Below are positions 36,501-51,500 of a DNA stretch of 64,000 nucleotides, one piece after another. Below the pieces are notes generated by a model. The model saw nothing but the letters and a program-made list of their open reading frames with translations, searched no databases and was not told where the DNA came from. This DNA is from Nautilus pompilius (Eukaryota; Mollusca; Cephalopoda; Nautilida; Nautilidae). A program made the position numbers and the translations under genes. The DNA is taken from assembly GCA_018389105.1 (NCBI GenBank), contig JACATO010002205.1, positions 124,001-188,000 on the forward strand. Reading direction: 5' to 3'. Numbering within the stretch: position 1 is the first letter of the stretch; each line of letters begins with the position of its first letter.

Positions 36501-39500
36501 GAAATATCACCCCCCCCCCTTAATGGGCCGGTAGCTCAAGTCATAAGAAAAAAAGGGTGGGGAGAAAAGGAAAAGAAAAGAGAGATTAAATTCCCAAAAC
36601 ATGGTAACATATCACTGCAAAGTCTTCACAGCATATGAAAAAATGAACATTCTAAGCTTTTTTTTATCCTACAGTGTCTGGAAATCCATGTAGCACAGCC
36701 TATATATCATATTTAAAACAGGGAAAGGCATGCAGAGAGTTCTGGACATAAAACGATCAGGCAAACAGGAGAAGAGCAAAAAAAGAAAAAAAGGGGGGTA
36801 GAAGAGAGAGAGAGAAAGATTTTAAAGACCACAAATTGTTTCCTCTCACATCTACAAATTAGTTCCAGTAGGGAGCTAACCTCTGAACCGTTATCCTACA
36901 CTTGCTTTTAAAAAAATGACACAAGAGATTTCCTCTGGTGAATGTCTTGACAGGCTTAGAGACAAAGAAAGACCATGCAGAGAATAAACTGCTACAAACT
37001 ACATTAAAGTATTAAAATAAGAAGCCTAGTCTTTGCCACTTCCACAAAAGTCAAATGAAAAGTGATATTTTACAAATTAGATTGTTTTTCATTTAGCCTT
37101 TAACATATCAATTCCATGACACAAATGACCAAGTTTCATGATGCAACTTCAGAGTTCAAAATAGCTAATATCACTTTACAATAGTATCACGGCAAGTCAT
37201 GTTCTAAAATAGCATCTGAATCACTTGCAATACAAATGTTCCCATTTCGAACAGTTTGTTGGAAAGTAAATATACTCTGTATCAACATGAATCAGTATCT
37301 TGCAGCAATGCAATCGTTTCCATGTCATATTTTTGTTTTCCTGTGTGTTTTGCAGATGAATAGATGGCATGCTGCAGTGGCACAGCAAAGTGTTGCAGAG
37401 AGTTGTAATTGTTGATATAATAGTGAGAAAAGATGTGTGAAAACACTGAAGTATTCAGAACATTTTGACACAGAAACCAGACTAAAAGCTTTTTTTCCGA
37501 TAAAACACCCAACTGGGAAAAGCACAGAAAGCTATTAAGGTACAAAATACTAGAGAGAAAAATGGCTGCTATAGCATACACATTTGAAAATTTTATAATA
37601 GCCTGTTGCAATGTTTTCTCAAATATGTGGACCTCAAGACAGCATAAGACTGGCAACTTTACTCTAGCAATAAAAGAGGACTATTAAAATCAAACACCTC
37701 ATACTTTACTATCTTAGTAGATAGCATCATGCTCTATTTAGCCATTGGAAAACTTGGTAAAAGTTGATTTAATTTTTTCAAATTTCCATTTTATTTTTAT
37801 GTATAAATGACGAGAGATTATTTCAGGGTTAATCCATATATAATCTTAGCTAAACTAATTGATGTGCATCTCTTTTAGTCAATGGATATCTCCAGTTAAT
37901 AGAAACTAAAATTTTATTAAATGATTAAGTACGTTTCTTTAAAGTATTTTTTATTTTTTTTAGAATTTAAGAGGACAACCCATTGTATGGGTAAATAATA
38001 AATCAGATAAATAATTTGAGTTTATCAAAAAACACAAAAATATTAAACAAGATAGTGTCTTTATAAATTCAAAAAAAAAAGAAGTCACCTTGTTACTAAT
38101 CTATATCTAACTTGTATATATGTATTGTTTATAGATGAAATGATCTGAATTTTCCATATTAGTTTTAATATTCAAAAGCCAATTATGATGATTTGCTCCT
38201 GGTGATCACATGAACTACATCTCCCACAGCTGTGATGTGTTTACCCCCTTTTATTTTGAAAGTGAAATTTTGCAAAAATCAAATCTGCTGACCAAAATTT
38301 CCAGTAAACTACTTCCATTACACAAAGATTGTAAGCTTTTATTGGATTTCTGATCTGTCAACTAAAATTCAATTTGGATTCCAGTCTCTAGAATATTCCG
38401 GTTGCCAGAATTTTGGTTAGGAGATGATTTACTATTTATACTCTTTCTTCTTCAAAATATAACTTAAAACATAGTTACCAGCTACCTTGAGTATTTATCT
38501 TTCATGACCAAGCCTCTACAGATATAAAATTAAAATGACCATCTAATTAGGACTTTGGCAAGGTAATCCTTCAGTTCAGGCCTGATATGCTTCAGTGTTC
38601 GTGAAAATAATACGTTTTACTAATTATTCTCTACAAACATTTATGCACTCTTACATTGTTATCAGCAATACATGTACAAGAAGGTATCACTCTGCACCCT
38701 GCACTCAAACTATAACTTTATACAAAATTAGTTTAAAAATGTGGATGAATTCTTTACTGCTTGTTATAATGGTTACAAATGCCTCTTGGAAGTAGAAAGC
38801 AAGTTTTATTCAAATTAACCATACATTAATGAGATGCAAATAAACACTATGACATTCCCTACCTGCCCGAGTAAGGGTAAATATAATAGTCATACGCAGG
38901 TAAGTAGTTCAATATTTTTTTAGCCTTTTTGTATCGCATCAATGATCTAAATAATCGATATTGACATATTAATCTTCCTGAAATTAATGTATATATTATA
39001 TACAATACAGTGTTGTGTACGTGGATTTTAAAGATTCATGAATCCAGATTGAATCTATCTGGCTTGTGGTAAGTACATATAGTAAATTGATAGAATTAAC
39101 AAATAAGAAATGCTCATTCATTTATCATCATCCTGGCATATCAATACAGGACTTTTTCTTAAGGATTAATGCAGAAACCCCACATTTGCAAAGGTCATTA
39201 AAACAGAATTAGAACATCATATTGATTTTGGCCATTAGTTGCAAGAAAAAATACATTGTATCTCATAATTTCAGAAAATCTGTTTTGCCCTGTGATGAAA
39301 AAAATAGTAGTTTCCCCCACATACTGGACCAGAAGCGTTCCACTCATATGATCCATGAGCATAGTGTGATAAACATCCAAATGCTTCAAAAAGACTGACC
39401 ACAACTCATCCTGCAGTTGTCAGTGGGCTTTGGCTTCAGTGCATTGTAATAGGTGGAAAAGCACAGACAGGTTCATCTTTTGAGGGTCAGAAAGAACTCA

Positions 39501-42500
39501 ATACTCTCTTCGATGATGTGCTGTTTTGCATATGCCTTCATCACGGTTTGTAGAGAGATTCTTTTTTTAAATTGCCCAACAAATTTATATCATCCCACAG
39601 TGCCATTGCAAGCAATCTCTTGATTACTTGGTGGTGCCAGTGCATAGACCTTACCCCTCTCCATGTCCATGCATTCCTACTTGAGCCACCTCTTTGCATG
39701 GTTTGACCTGGTGCTGTTAATTGCCATCTTCTGGGTGGCAATGAAAATTGAGCTTAAGCAGGCAGCTGTGGTTGTTGAAAGAATTTACTCACATCTTATA
39801 TCCAAGAGTCTTCATATCCTTCTTAATTGTTTCGCTGCTACAGGCCACATGTTATGGCTGGGATAACATCAGTAAAATCTGTGGTAGGCCCAACATTGTG
39901 GCCTGGCAAACTTGTTGTAAAATGGCCGCTCTAATTCATTAATAGCAACTTTTTATTACATAATTTAACCCATTCCAAAACTTAATAAAACAGTAGTTTT
40001 GATAGGGTTACTGCTAACAAAGTCATGGGCAAGGGGTGAACTTATCGGTGAAACAGTTAAATTGGAGAAGGTACAAGGTGGTACTGCATTTGTGGCATGA
40101 TGTGTCTCTAGCATTAAAAAGTGTAATATGGATTGAAAACAATGTCCTCAATGTTCGTGTATGTATAATTTGTGGGTGTAAAATTTAAAACTGTGTGTGC
40201 AATATTTTGCAACATAACTTTCCAATTGCCATCAGTCTCAAACGTCTTTTATAACGATAAGGCAACACCTCCTAACTTTGGTGGTGATTTAACCTTCATC
40301 AAAAAAAATAAACAAACCAGTAAGAAACCACAAATCCAAAAGTGTTTTTTTTATTTATTTTTATATTGTTAATGTATTAAAGTGCCCTTTGAGTCTTCTA
40401 AATTGTAATTTTTTTTTTAAATTTTAAAATATTTGTTTAAGCTAATGTTATTTTACCATATGCTGCACAATGTTAAAAATTTTGTATCAGCTAAGTTCTC
40501 TCAAAAGTTGAAGTTAACTGGATCCACAAGAAATTTTGGCCACTGGCCTTCTCTCTTCCTTGTCTAAAAACTGTTTTTCTGGACTGTCAGTGGTTCTAAG
40601 CTGGTGATTCGATCTCCCGATTCCTGGTGTGAAACTAGTGCCTATCACTGAAAGCTACAAAAGCATGACTCGACAAAATTTGCATGGTGGTAGTTTTGTT
40701 TGCAGCAAGCAATGCACTTCATCGCACTTCTAGATTAATCTCAGAAAATTCAAGAATCTTCCAACAACCATCTATACTAGAAGAATTTGTTCATTGTCAG
40801 ACTTTTCGAATGATGTTAATTCTTCCAATTCTCTTCCAGGACAAAGAACTCACTTTCTCGATTGGCTCTTGTAAAACAAAATGATGGTAATGATGCTTTG
40901 CCCTGATACACTCCCAGATGTGAAGACCCCCCCCAGTACATAAATGAACAAACAGCACAACCATTTAAAGATTAGTGTCATAGAACCAGAGAACCAGAAA
41001 CTGACTTTAATTATAAAATAAAATGAAAATGTTTATCAGGCACATTCTGTCACATTACTAAAAGATAAGCAAATGAATGGAAAAAAAGAAATACTCATCA
41101 GATTTACCCAATTTTTTTTTGGGGGGGTGGGACAAAATCAATACCTGTTAAAAAATGTGATATTCGATTTTCAATGGCAATATGTGATAAAACCCATTTG
41201 TACATGTAAAATCCTGAGCGTTCCTGTCCCAAAATTTCTTTACCTTCATTTTCACTTTTGCTGACAATGTCATCACTATTGCTGCTGTCAGGGTCTAATC
41301 CTACATGAACCTCATCATCATCAAAGCAGCCTTCATAATTATCTAGGCCTACCTTGTGTTTGTCTCCAGATTCAGCTTCTGGTAAATTCTTGTGATAACT
41401 GCAAACAATGCAGTCAGACACTTGTTTTCTTGGTCTACTCATTTTCATTGTACAATAAATACACAAAAATTATAGAATAGATTTCATTTGTTCCGCTGCT
41501 TCAAGATGTTTAATGCTCACAGCAAAAGTTGTGTAGCAAAGTGCATTTAATAACAGTGAACGATAAGAAAGACCAGTCTGAGCCAGCGTGTTAAACAACG
41601 TAGGTTTGCTTGCTTTTTAAATTAGATTTTATTACTTAAGCACCAGAGTTTGTTAGTTTTATCTTGTTATGATTAAAGACCTTTCAAGACCAACTTACTT
41701 TAATGGATATCAATAATTTATGATTTGGTTTCAATACCAATAAAATTTGATACATTTTTTTAAAAAGTATTCTAATAATATCTTGCATATCAACATTTGG
41801 GTTTTGGAGCTCTTCTGGGCTGTGGTATAAAAAGTAGTCAGAACTAATACAAGCACCAAATTGCATAACTATAATATACACAAACCTTGAAATTAAAGTA
41901 GGTAAACTATTATATTAAAATATATATATACTCATGCAGTAAATTAAAATGTTTCAATGATCCTTTAAGAGACTGAAAACAAAATGCTCATCACTCTGAT
42001 AACAGCCTAAGCCACAAACAGCCTACTGCAGCAAACACTACAAAATACATTTTGCAAATATATCTGCACTGTTTTCAGAAAACTTACCGTTGTAACTGAT
42101 TCTGGGTTTAGTAAGACAAATTACCAGGTGACATTCCAAGTCATCTGGGGGTACAAATTTTGAACAAACTGGGCACTTTATACCTACAACATAAAAAAAA
42201 AAGCAAACCTGAAGAGAAAAATGAAACTCCAACCAAGCGAAACAATAAGCCAGGTTAGTTTCTTATTCTTTAAAACTCTTACATGCCAAAGTGTATGCAA
42301 AATTTTTCTAATTTTAAGTACTTACTTATATGATGCCAATGTAACAAACTCTGCCATTAATGATTTTCCATGCCTTATGTATCCAAAAAAGGTGTTTGTT
42401 GCAGCATCATTTAACAAGATTCAATTAATTCTAATTTTCATTTTTTTCTCTCACTGTAATCATAAATGAAAGAGTCAAAATTGCTCTAAACTCGTAATAC

Positions 42501-45500
42501 GTGGATATGACTCTTCACGCATCAAATAAGTTGTGAAATCTTCAGATTACCCACAAGATCACAAAAAAGTAATAATAATTTGAGTGTCAAGGTAGACTTC
42601 ACCTGATAGTAATCAACACATTGTTAGGTAGTATCAATTCTACCTATGCTTAATTCCCTGGTACACATTACTTTATTAGTTCTCAACCTATATCACACTC
42701 AGGCTCCATATTAAAAATTCATGGATGTAGACATTAAATAATTTGACTTCCGTGAGTGATACCTTCTAACAGAAATGTTGTGGATAAGAGCAAACTCCCA
42801 CATCACCATCAACCTCTACTTCATGACATATATCCTTCATGACAATATTTTTTGCATTTCTTTATTTTCATAAATTAAAATTTTGTTTTTAATTTGTGCA
42901 GTTAGGAAGTGGAAATCGGAGAGGAATTTGGTAACTGAAAAATGCTGCACTGGTATACATACAAACTCTTCTAAAACAGTATTACACCATTGTGTGTGTT
43001 TTTTAAGCCCCACACAGCTGGCATCACTTTGCAGTGGTGGTACTCTAAATAGCAGAAATTAACAAATTAACAAAGGGAAAAAAGTCAGCATGGTGTTAGA
43101 ATTAAAGGAGAATAAGAGGAAGAAAGACAAGTATTGGCAGAATTTTCTTTCCTCTTCTTAGAGAAAGTCAAAGTACTTACTACCCTCTGGTCAATTTATA
43201 ATATTTTTAGATGTATTTTAATTATGAGATGTATTTCCATAAAAAGTACTTAAGATCTGCATAGTAAAACATTTGCTCTTTTTTATGGTGATGACAACTA
43301 ATGAGAAGAATGTGATTTTGATTTTTCTGAACCTTTATGATAATTGTTGTATACAAAATACTGCTATGAGCATTACATCGATGGGAGATGAATAATCAAA
43401 CCATCAGTCACTAAACTGATGCATTCTGAAGCACTGACCAAATAGATGTACTCTCTCAAATTTGACTGCCACATGGAAAACAGAAATTTAAAAGCTGTGC
43501 TATTAAAGAGTCAAACTTTTTTGATGTGTTTATTCTTCCTATATTCAAGTGACAAAAGTTAAATAGGTACACGCACAAACAAAAACTGTTAGAAATTTTA
43601 ACTAATGCACTACAACAATGTCTTGATCACAACACTGGTCCACCCTTCCTCCTCCAGAATGAAAGTCATCTGACTAAAACAAAAACCCAGTCTTTGGACA
43701 AATGCAGCAATTTCAAAGCAAGGTCCACCATGTTAAGATTTTTTTTTTTTTTTCATACATAGGGTAAGTAATTTGATACTTACCTAAGTCTTCAGCTGTA
43801 TGACCCTCAGCACGGTGAGTTAAATTATGTACTGAAAATAAATAAAACAAGCATTAACTAGTAACAAAAGATATTTCACAAAAATTAGTTGAAAACATTG
43901 TTTCACAAAGAATGAAAAGTACAAATGCAGTCCAGTCTACCCTTAGCAGTTGGCTTAGAACAAGAAAATAAAATCCATACTAATCTTTTCATTTTTATAA
44001 ATAATCAGAAATCTAAGTTAAGTGCAATAAAGCAAGAGACTATCAGTTAAAAGTTATTATGGCAATACTAAAGACATTCAAAAAAAGGAAACCCAGATGA
44101 ATACCATTACAATGATGCTACTTTAGCTGAGTTTCATTTGAACAATCCTTGTACAATCATGGAAAATCCTAGGTGTAAAACTGCTGCAGTTGCAAACAGC
44201 ATACTTAGGGGGGGGGGATAAAAGAATCCAGAGACATGTAAACCAAAATAACAAAGCTGGCTTTATAAATGTAAGATGTGATTTGATTTACTGTAAATCA
44301 TTGCAACAATACAAAGCACGCATTGATACCACAGTTTTGAAGATGCAGGTTCTCTGAAACAGAATTCTCTAAATGCATAAAATATGTTGTTACGGGTTGC
44401 CATGGAATTTCTTGCTAAAACTGGAGCACTTGCTTTAAGCCCCTGTTAGACATGTAATGGCCAGCTTATTCTTCAACTGTCAAATTGTTGTTATTTCTCA
44501 AACATTGAAAAAATATATTTGGAACTGTAATGGGATACCAGTCTATTAAATGAGTTCATTGATAAAAGTGAACTTTTATAAATTTACGAAAATGTTTATA
44601 GCCTAAACCCACTGCAAAACACAAACTTGGTCCAGTTTATGTTATTAAACATTTTGTGTAGATTTTAGATATACATCCATCTAACAAGACCTAATACCAA
44701 ACAAGTTTCACTAAAATTATATCATGCAATGATACAACTGCCAGTAGATGGATCTTCTCCAAATGTCTAATGTCAATATAGAAACTGATGCTGAAACTGT
44801 CAAAATGGTTTATCACAGCAAAATTCAGCGCAAGAGTCAAAAAGAGAGGAAAAGACTGGTGTCTTGCTATTAGCACCATACTATATATTTCAAGTTATCA
44901 TTCAAAGTAGCCATATCTGTCATCTGTGCCAGTGTTTCGTTTTCATGAAGACTTAATCTATGTTAGCTGATCTGATTATCCTGCATGCCACAGAGGTAAT
45001 TCATTGCAGGAAAGGGAAACTTTCATTTCTCTTTGCCCTTGGCTGAATACTAAGATTTTCTTGCCATTGTAATCAATCACCAACATAGTTATTTACTAAG
45101 AACAAAAAGTTATATTAGACTGTTAAATGCATATTTATAGCGAATTGCCTCAGAAAAATTGAATGTTTGAGAAATAAACTTGCTAGTCCCAATCAGAAAA
45201 CTAATGTCCTCACAAAACCTTAAATGGAATTGAAACCTATTATCGATTACTTTGTAATAAAATCTAAAAGATGCTTATTTTTCCAATAGGTGATGGTGCC
45301 AGAGTAGAAGTGAAAAGCAATAAAAACCTTAGTTTTTCATCTAGAAAGTGCAAAGCAACATCAGAAAGCCTGAGTGACAGGGCATCAAGAGAGTTATGGC
45401 TTACAAGTTCTTTCTCTTTATGGGAAATGCCTAGCAAAACTGGATGGATAGATCCTAGGCCTACAATCCCTAGGATCCTGTGAATAACAGATAGAAATCA

Positions 45501-48500
45501 GTTGAATGATAATAGACAGCTGAGAAGTCCACTAGAAGCACACTGAATGTATCTAAGTCATCATACAATCCTCACAAAAAGAAAGAAACAAGCATTTCCC
45601 TGTAGTGCTTATATATAATACATGTATACACGTTTTATATTCTGTTCAAAAAGAACCTGCATAATTGCCTTTAAAAATGTCTGTGAAAGCTAAGTTACAT
45701 TGATGGACAAAAAGCTTACCTAAATTGAAAAGGATCCCAAAATGACATTGGCAGAGAGAGAAAGCTTTCATGTATAAGTGACCATGCCCCTAATAGTCTG
45801 AACATCTCTGTTCTGACCAAGCCAGATGACCCAGCAGTTGTTGTAGTAGAATGAAGCAAAATTCTTCAATCAGGCTGACTTCCAGCCAGTAATGTTCCAA
45901 CTCTCCATTAAAAAAAAACTGATGATAGCAGAAGCTAAGTTAAATTGTAAAACAAAAACAAAATTGCTTAACTGATGAGCAGCAAAGTGGCAACAGTGCC
46001 TATCTAAAAATTATTCCAGAAAAACTGGAGTTAGCAGAAAGGCTAATCAGCTTAAAGTGCAGAGATAATGCAGGCTACACCATACAAACAATGTTGTGGA
46101 CCTGAAGTGCAGCAAAGACAAAAAGGTGAAGTTGGAACCTTATTGTTCAATGAAATGATCTCATTCCAATATCTGACACACCAGTCATGACATCTAAACC
46201 CATCAACCATCAGTTCATCCTCTAGCTGTGGTGTCATCGCCCAATGCAAGCATAACTATCAATGGTGCAGCGTGTGCAGCGGTGGTGTTCTGAAACAGAC
46301 ACCCTAAGCGTGAAGCATGTCATGAACTTTGTCAAAATTCCATGGTCAGTCACTTGGAGGCCATTTGAAGAGGTTACGCTATTTAAAAATGGCTTCTTCT
46401 GGCAAGGGTGACAAGATGATTCTCAGAGAGGGTTATTCACCTTGGGCAACCCGGACAAAGTCTACTCATGAACTGGTCAGATTGATGGTGCACTAGAAAA
46501 GATAATTAAATGAAAATTGTTCTGCATAGCAATGGAAGCATGCATCACCCCTACTTTAACCATTTCAATGGCCTGCGCTAAATTGCTTAAATGACTTACA
46601 TCCCACACGTGGCCAGTTTATAGAGAAAATAGTATGGATTGTGTGCAATGATGCACACAATTTAATGAACACATCTAAATGTACCACAAAAGCACTAAAA
46701 GCTTGAAAACAATTGCTGATTTTTTTTAAGAGCATACACAATTTTTAAATCACTATAATGCAGTTTACTGTGCCAAGATAATCTTCAAAGACAAAAATCA
46801 AATGCAAACCAAATTTGTGCTGCAAGTTCTATAACATTAGATAAATTTAAAAAAAACAAAACCAAAATATGGGATCATTTTGGCTATAAATGGTTGGTCT
46901 GTTAAAATGGCATAGATCAGATTTAACATCAGTGATTATTTATCAATTCTAGTCAGCTGTATTCACACAAGAACTGCGTTACTCATAGACAAGGCACACT
47001 CTGACTGGGCAGAGTGTAGATAAGACAGTAAAGTTTGTTCATGTCGTTATTACACACACAGTGAAGCTCATCTATCAAGTGCTTGGGATGTAACAAACAC
47101 CAGATATATAAAGGTACTAAGCCAATAGAACCAGGACTAAAAAAAAATTCTTTAATACATACTCCTTTGATTTTTTTTTTTTTTTTACTACTAACAAAAT
47201 TTAGATAAGTGGTGTGTGTAGGTGTTTATTATGTACAATCAAACCACTTGGGAACCATTCAATGAATGTTCCTTTTGTTCTAAAATAGCATAATAAACGG
47301 TAAATATTGAAAACTTAAAACCGATTAAATCTGGTCATGTTTCCTGCTACAGTTAGTGCTTGTTTTGCTAATTGTAAACCTAATCCTAAGGGGATTGGCT
47401 AGCCAAGGTACAGTAATCCCACCTTAGTACAGTATTTGCTATGGTTTAAATATTTCTGTCCAATAAAATCTAAAAGAATTCCAATGCAATCACACCTTAA
47501 TGATGCATGCAGTAACCAGTTAGCTGCATTAGTCATGTAAACAGCTCTCTCTCTCTCTGATGATCCCACCCGTAATGTAGTGCCACTACTATAGATTAAT
47601 GAAAAACTGTCGTAGAACTACGGAATAAAAGGTATCCCTAACCCTAACACATGCAGAACATGGAAAAAAGGGAGAAACCAGTTTGCATAAAAAGGAAGAC
47701 AGTCCATTATGGAAGTCTGCAGTTCATTTGTTGGCCATCTGCCTGTGATTGAAGATAAGTAGTGAGCATTACAGTGTGCAGGCGCATTCACTACAATATA
47801 AGCTATCTTTATCTCTACGCTTGTGCTGGGAACTTGACTGTTGTTACGGTTAATACCAGAAGAGTATGTCCATCTTTGAGAAAAAAAAAAAAGCTGCAAT
47901 CAATGAAGTTTCAAAAAAGCAAAAACAGATTTGTCTAGAAAATGAACATTAAAAGACTAGAATCAACATAATTTGGAAAAGGTGTCATCAGATTCAAGAT
48001 GTCAGCAACTCCAGTACCTTTGCATTCATATGCAAGCGAGAGAGAGAGGTCAGCAGCAGAGCATATGGAACTCAGCAATAGTTCAGGCAATTGAGATATG
48101 CTGGAATACTGGTAAGTGCTTCTCTTTTTAGCAAAAAGCTAATGAACTTACAGAACTGTTCATAATCCCAGAATTTTCAGCATCAGTTAAACTTATTGGT
48201 TTGAAAGCTTGCCATGGAACAACTCGGACAATATGTGGAGAAGAGAGTTTAGTAAAGAGTGAAATGTGTAATGAGAAGTCAAATGAAACTTAAGAACTGT
48301 TTGTCTCATATCAACCATATATAAGTACTCCCAGATCACACTTATTTTTAAAACAAAGAGGTGCCCTGGTGGCAAAAACAAAGAGTTAGGTTACTTTATA
48401 CTTTCCTGCATCAACCAGCATAACAGGTGAAAAGCTATCATTTCTTTCATAGGAAAGTCAAAACCACCTCATAATTTCAAAAACTTAAGAGAGACTATGA

Positions 48501-51500
48501 CTTATATTTGTAAAAGATGTGTTCCTAAAGAAAAGTGCATAATAAATACAGAACTTTAGCAAGGACCGGATTCACAAAAGTACAAACAAAATTTGTGCTT
48601 GATTTGCCCCAACAACGTGGCAGTCTTCAAGGATTATGGTGTGAATTGACACCTGACATTGGAAAACTTAACTGAGAGAAGCCACATATCCCAATAAGAT
48701 GTTGGTCATTTAGTCTAATTTATTCATTTTTTCTTATAGAGAAAGGGAGAGAAGCACAAAAAGGTAAGAGCCTCATACTTTTGTATTCATGACTCAGACT
48801 GCACCAATTATTGTACATCTATTTTATTTGATTGTGCTCACAAAGGGCTTCATAATCCCAAGAGACAGTTTACAGCAGACCCCTGCTCTAAAAAGACATT
48901 GACAAATGTCACACATAACAATGTAAAAATGAGTCAATAAAAGCAATTACCAAGAAAACAAAGATTTTTTAGTTATCAAAACAAGATTGTGTAAAATCTG
49001 ACATTATTCTGATGAGGAAAATCCCTGTTCAGAAATTCATTCAGTGTATTATGAAAGCCACTGGCATTCCACACACCTGATGTTTCATGGAATGATGATC
49101 TAGCTCAGATTATTCCAAACCTTTATGATGGTATTATCAAGCCCCTGCAAGGTTCTTGGTGATACAGGATGTACTGCAATGGCAACATGAGCATGTCTCT
49201 CCATGCAAATGATTCTCTCCTGCTTTAGGTAGACTCCCCAGGCAAAATGTGGACAGTCAGCATCATCCTCGAGAATGAAGTAATTGCCAATAGCAACAGC
49301 ATATGGCCTCACTTAAATATCAAGGATCACACTCCTTATACCTTAAAATTTCATGGTGGCATTCTGGAAAACAAAGATGAGACTCGCCATCCCAATTAAT
49401 CCCTCCACATGCCATCAATAAATCACTTCCCCGGTCTTCTCCACACTTTGACACACGGATCTATGAAGTTCAGACAAAATCTGGACTTGTTTGCAAGAAG
49501 TACAGAGATCCAATTTACATCTGTAGACAATTCCAGTGCTCTGCAGATGTCCCATCATCCTGAAACTGGTTTAACATACAATTTGCATTGAAGCACTGAT
49601 ACCTGTTACATTTTATAAGTCAGATTTCAAAAACATTTCAACAAAAATGGTGTCTTCCCATTTGCAAGACCAAAAACAAATTCTACAATGCATCGATCAC
49701 TTGTATTGGCCCTCAACATATCATCAAACAGCTCTACCAAAAGTTAGATGCAGAGTCCAGAATGAAACCATAAAATTATACTTTTGGCTTATGCTAAGTT
49801 CATCAGATTGAGTTGATACAGTCTCCAGCATCCCAGTTCAAGTTCAAGACCATCAGAAATAATCTTTCTTCTGTTGTGCATTTTGTATCAATCAGCAATT
49901 TAAAAATTACCAATTTGGCAATGAAGCAATCCTTAAACGCCCAAATGACAGCACACAGCACAATGACATTTATGTGAAAATCAGGGGTCCATATATTTTC
50001 ATATTTTTCAGATTTTGATGCACTGGAGAGAATTTATTCATACTGTACTGTAGAAGAGGTGTCCCAAAGAAAAGGTTAGAAGTGAAAGTAAACTGTACTA
50101 GTATTACATGTAGTATTCCTGGTTTGTTGATAATCCTCTGATCCTTAGCAAATTTTTAGCACCTTTTTTTTTTTTTTTTTAAATGCTAGGAAAAACTACA
50201 TAAAATAAGAGCAAAACACTGTGACAAGTGAGGTGGCAATTACTAAACTGAAGTTTGTTATTTCAGTGAACAAACATTTAGGAGCAGATTAACATGAATC
50301 CACCAGCCAACATACATTAGAAGTTGGTCAAGGAAGTTGAAAAATAAAAAGTTCAGTTAATCATAGAAAATGCTCTAGAGGACCAGGCACAATTGAAGAG
50401 AACACTGCAGCTGTGTGGGAACAATTTTCAATCAACAGATCTCTTTGCTGTACCTCACAAGACTTAAAATTCCTTTCAACAGTTCATACAATTCTGAAAG
50501 TGAGGATGCGTTATCAGAACTTCCTCGGTCATATTCCAACCCAACAGATATTCAGAAGTTTAAGGAGTCATCAGTGGACCACTCAAAACTAAGCATGTGG
50601 CTTTGTAACACAATTTTTGTTCCACCACATGGAATTAAGTTGCTAAACAATGAAAACCCTCCAAAGACTTAAGAACCATACAGTTAATAAAGATATTCAA
50701 ATAATATTCAGCTGAAATACCATCATTATAGTACATTTGTTTGTTACTCTTTTTCACAGCTATACTATAGCACCCAAGAGGAACTACTTCAGGATCTGGG
50801 AAAGGTTTAAAGCTAGCATGTGCTGGCCTACAGCCGTCTTTTCCTGTGCAGCACCAGGTACCCAAGCTAGTAATATAATATTCTATAGACATCTAGGTCC
50901 TTTGCAATCAACAAAACCTAAATATTTCAAAACAAAAAAATGTGGCAACTACTGCCCTAAAAAATTCTGATGTAGTTAATATTTTTTTTCCTTAATTTAT
51001 CTGGATCTCTGTAGCAAGGTTCTTTTTGGCAGGAACAGTTGATTAAAAAAAATTTTTTAAGTATGCATACTATAAAAATACTACAAATTTCCAATTCCTC
51101 ATCAGTTTAAAAACATAATTCATTACTCTGATCACTCTACACGATCCTAAACCACTACCTGTCTACCTGTAAAGATCACAGCCCCTAACAGGTTAGCTCT
51201 AAGTGTTAAGCTGAACCTTGATCAACAAAGAACCATATCCAAAAGATCTGCCTAACAATCCTACAAGATTCAATCCAAAGTACCACTAAAAACAGAAAAA
51301 AAAAAACCAAAGGGGACAAAACACTAGTTGTTGAACAAGTCTCCAATTATCTTCCAAAAATGTCATTTTAGATATAAACCTTAAATAAAGGATTCACTGT
51401 AGCCTATCCCTGAAAGAATTCACTGTCCCAGCTTGCTAATCACATAAGTTATACAATAAACATCTTAGTTGGCAAGCAGCCACTTTCTTTTGTAACTTTT

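Noticed and set aside
36520-36545. GGGCCGGTAGCTCAAG tRNA-like start
   Set aside because: Followed directly by poly-A and GA-rich sequence; no box B, so at most a scrap.
37282-37656. 124-codon - strand frame in ZNRF intron 2
   Set aside because: AT-rich hydrophobic composition, no family motif, no fitting splice sites, overlapping frames on the same strand.
40560-40660. Possible tRNA or SINE head (GATTCGATCTCCC box-B-like)
   Set aside because: No convincing box A at the right distance and no cloverleaf pairing found by eye.
47633-47650. CCCTAACCCTAAC, looks like telomeric repeat
   Set aside because: Only two units, unlike an interstitial telomere array.
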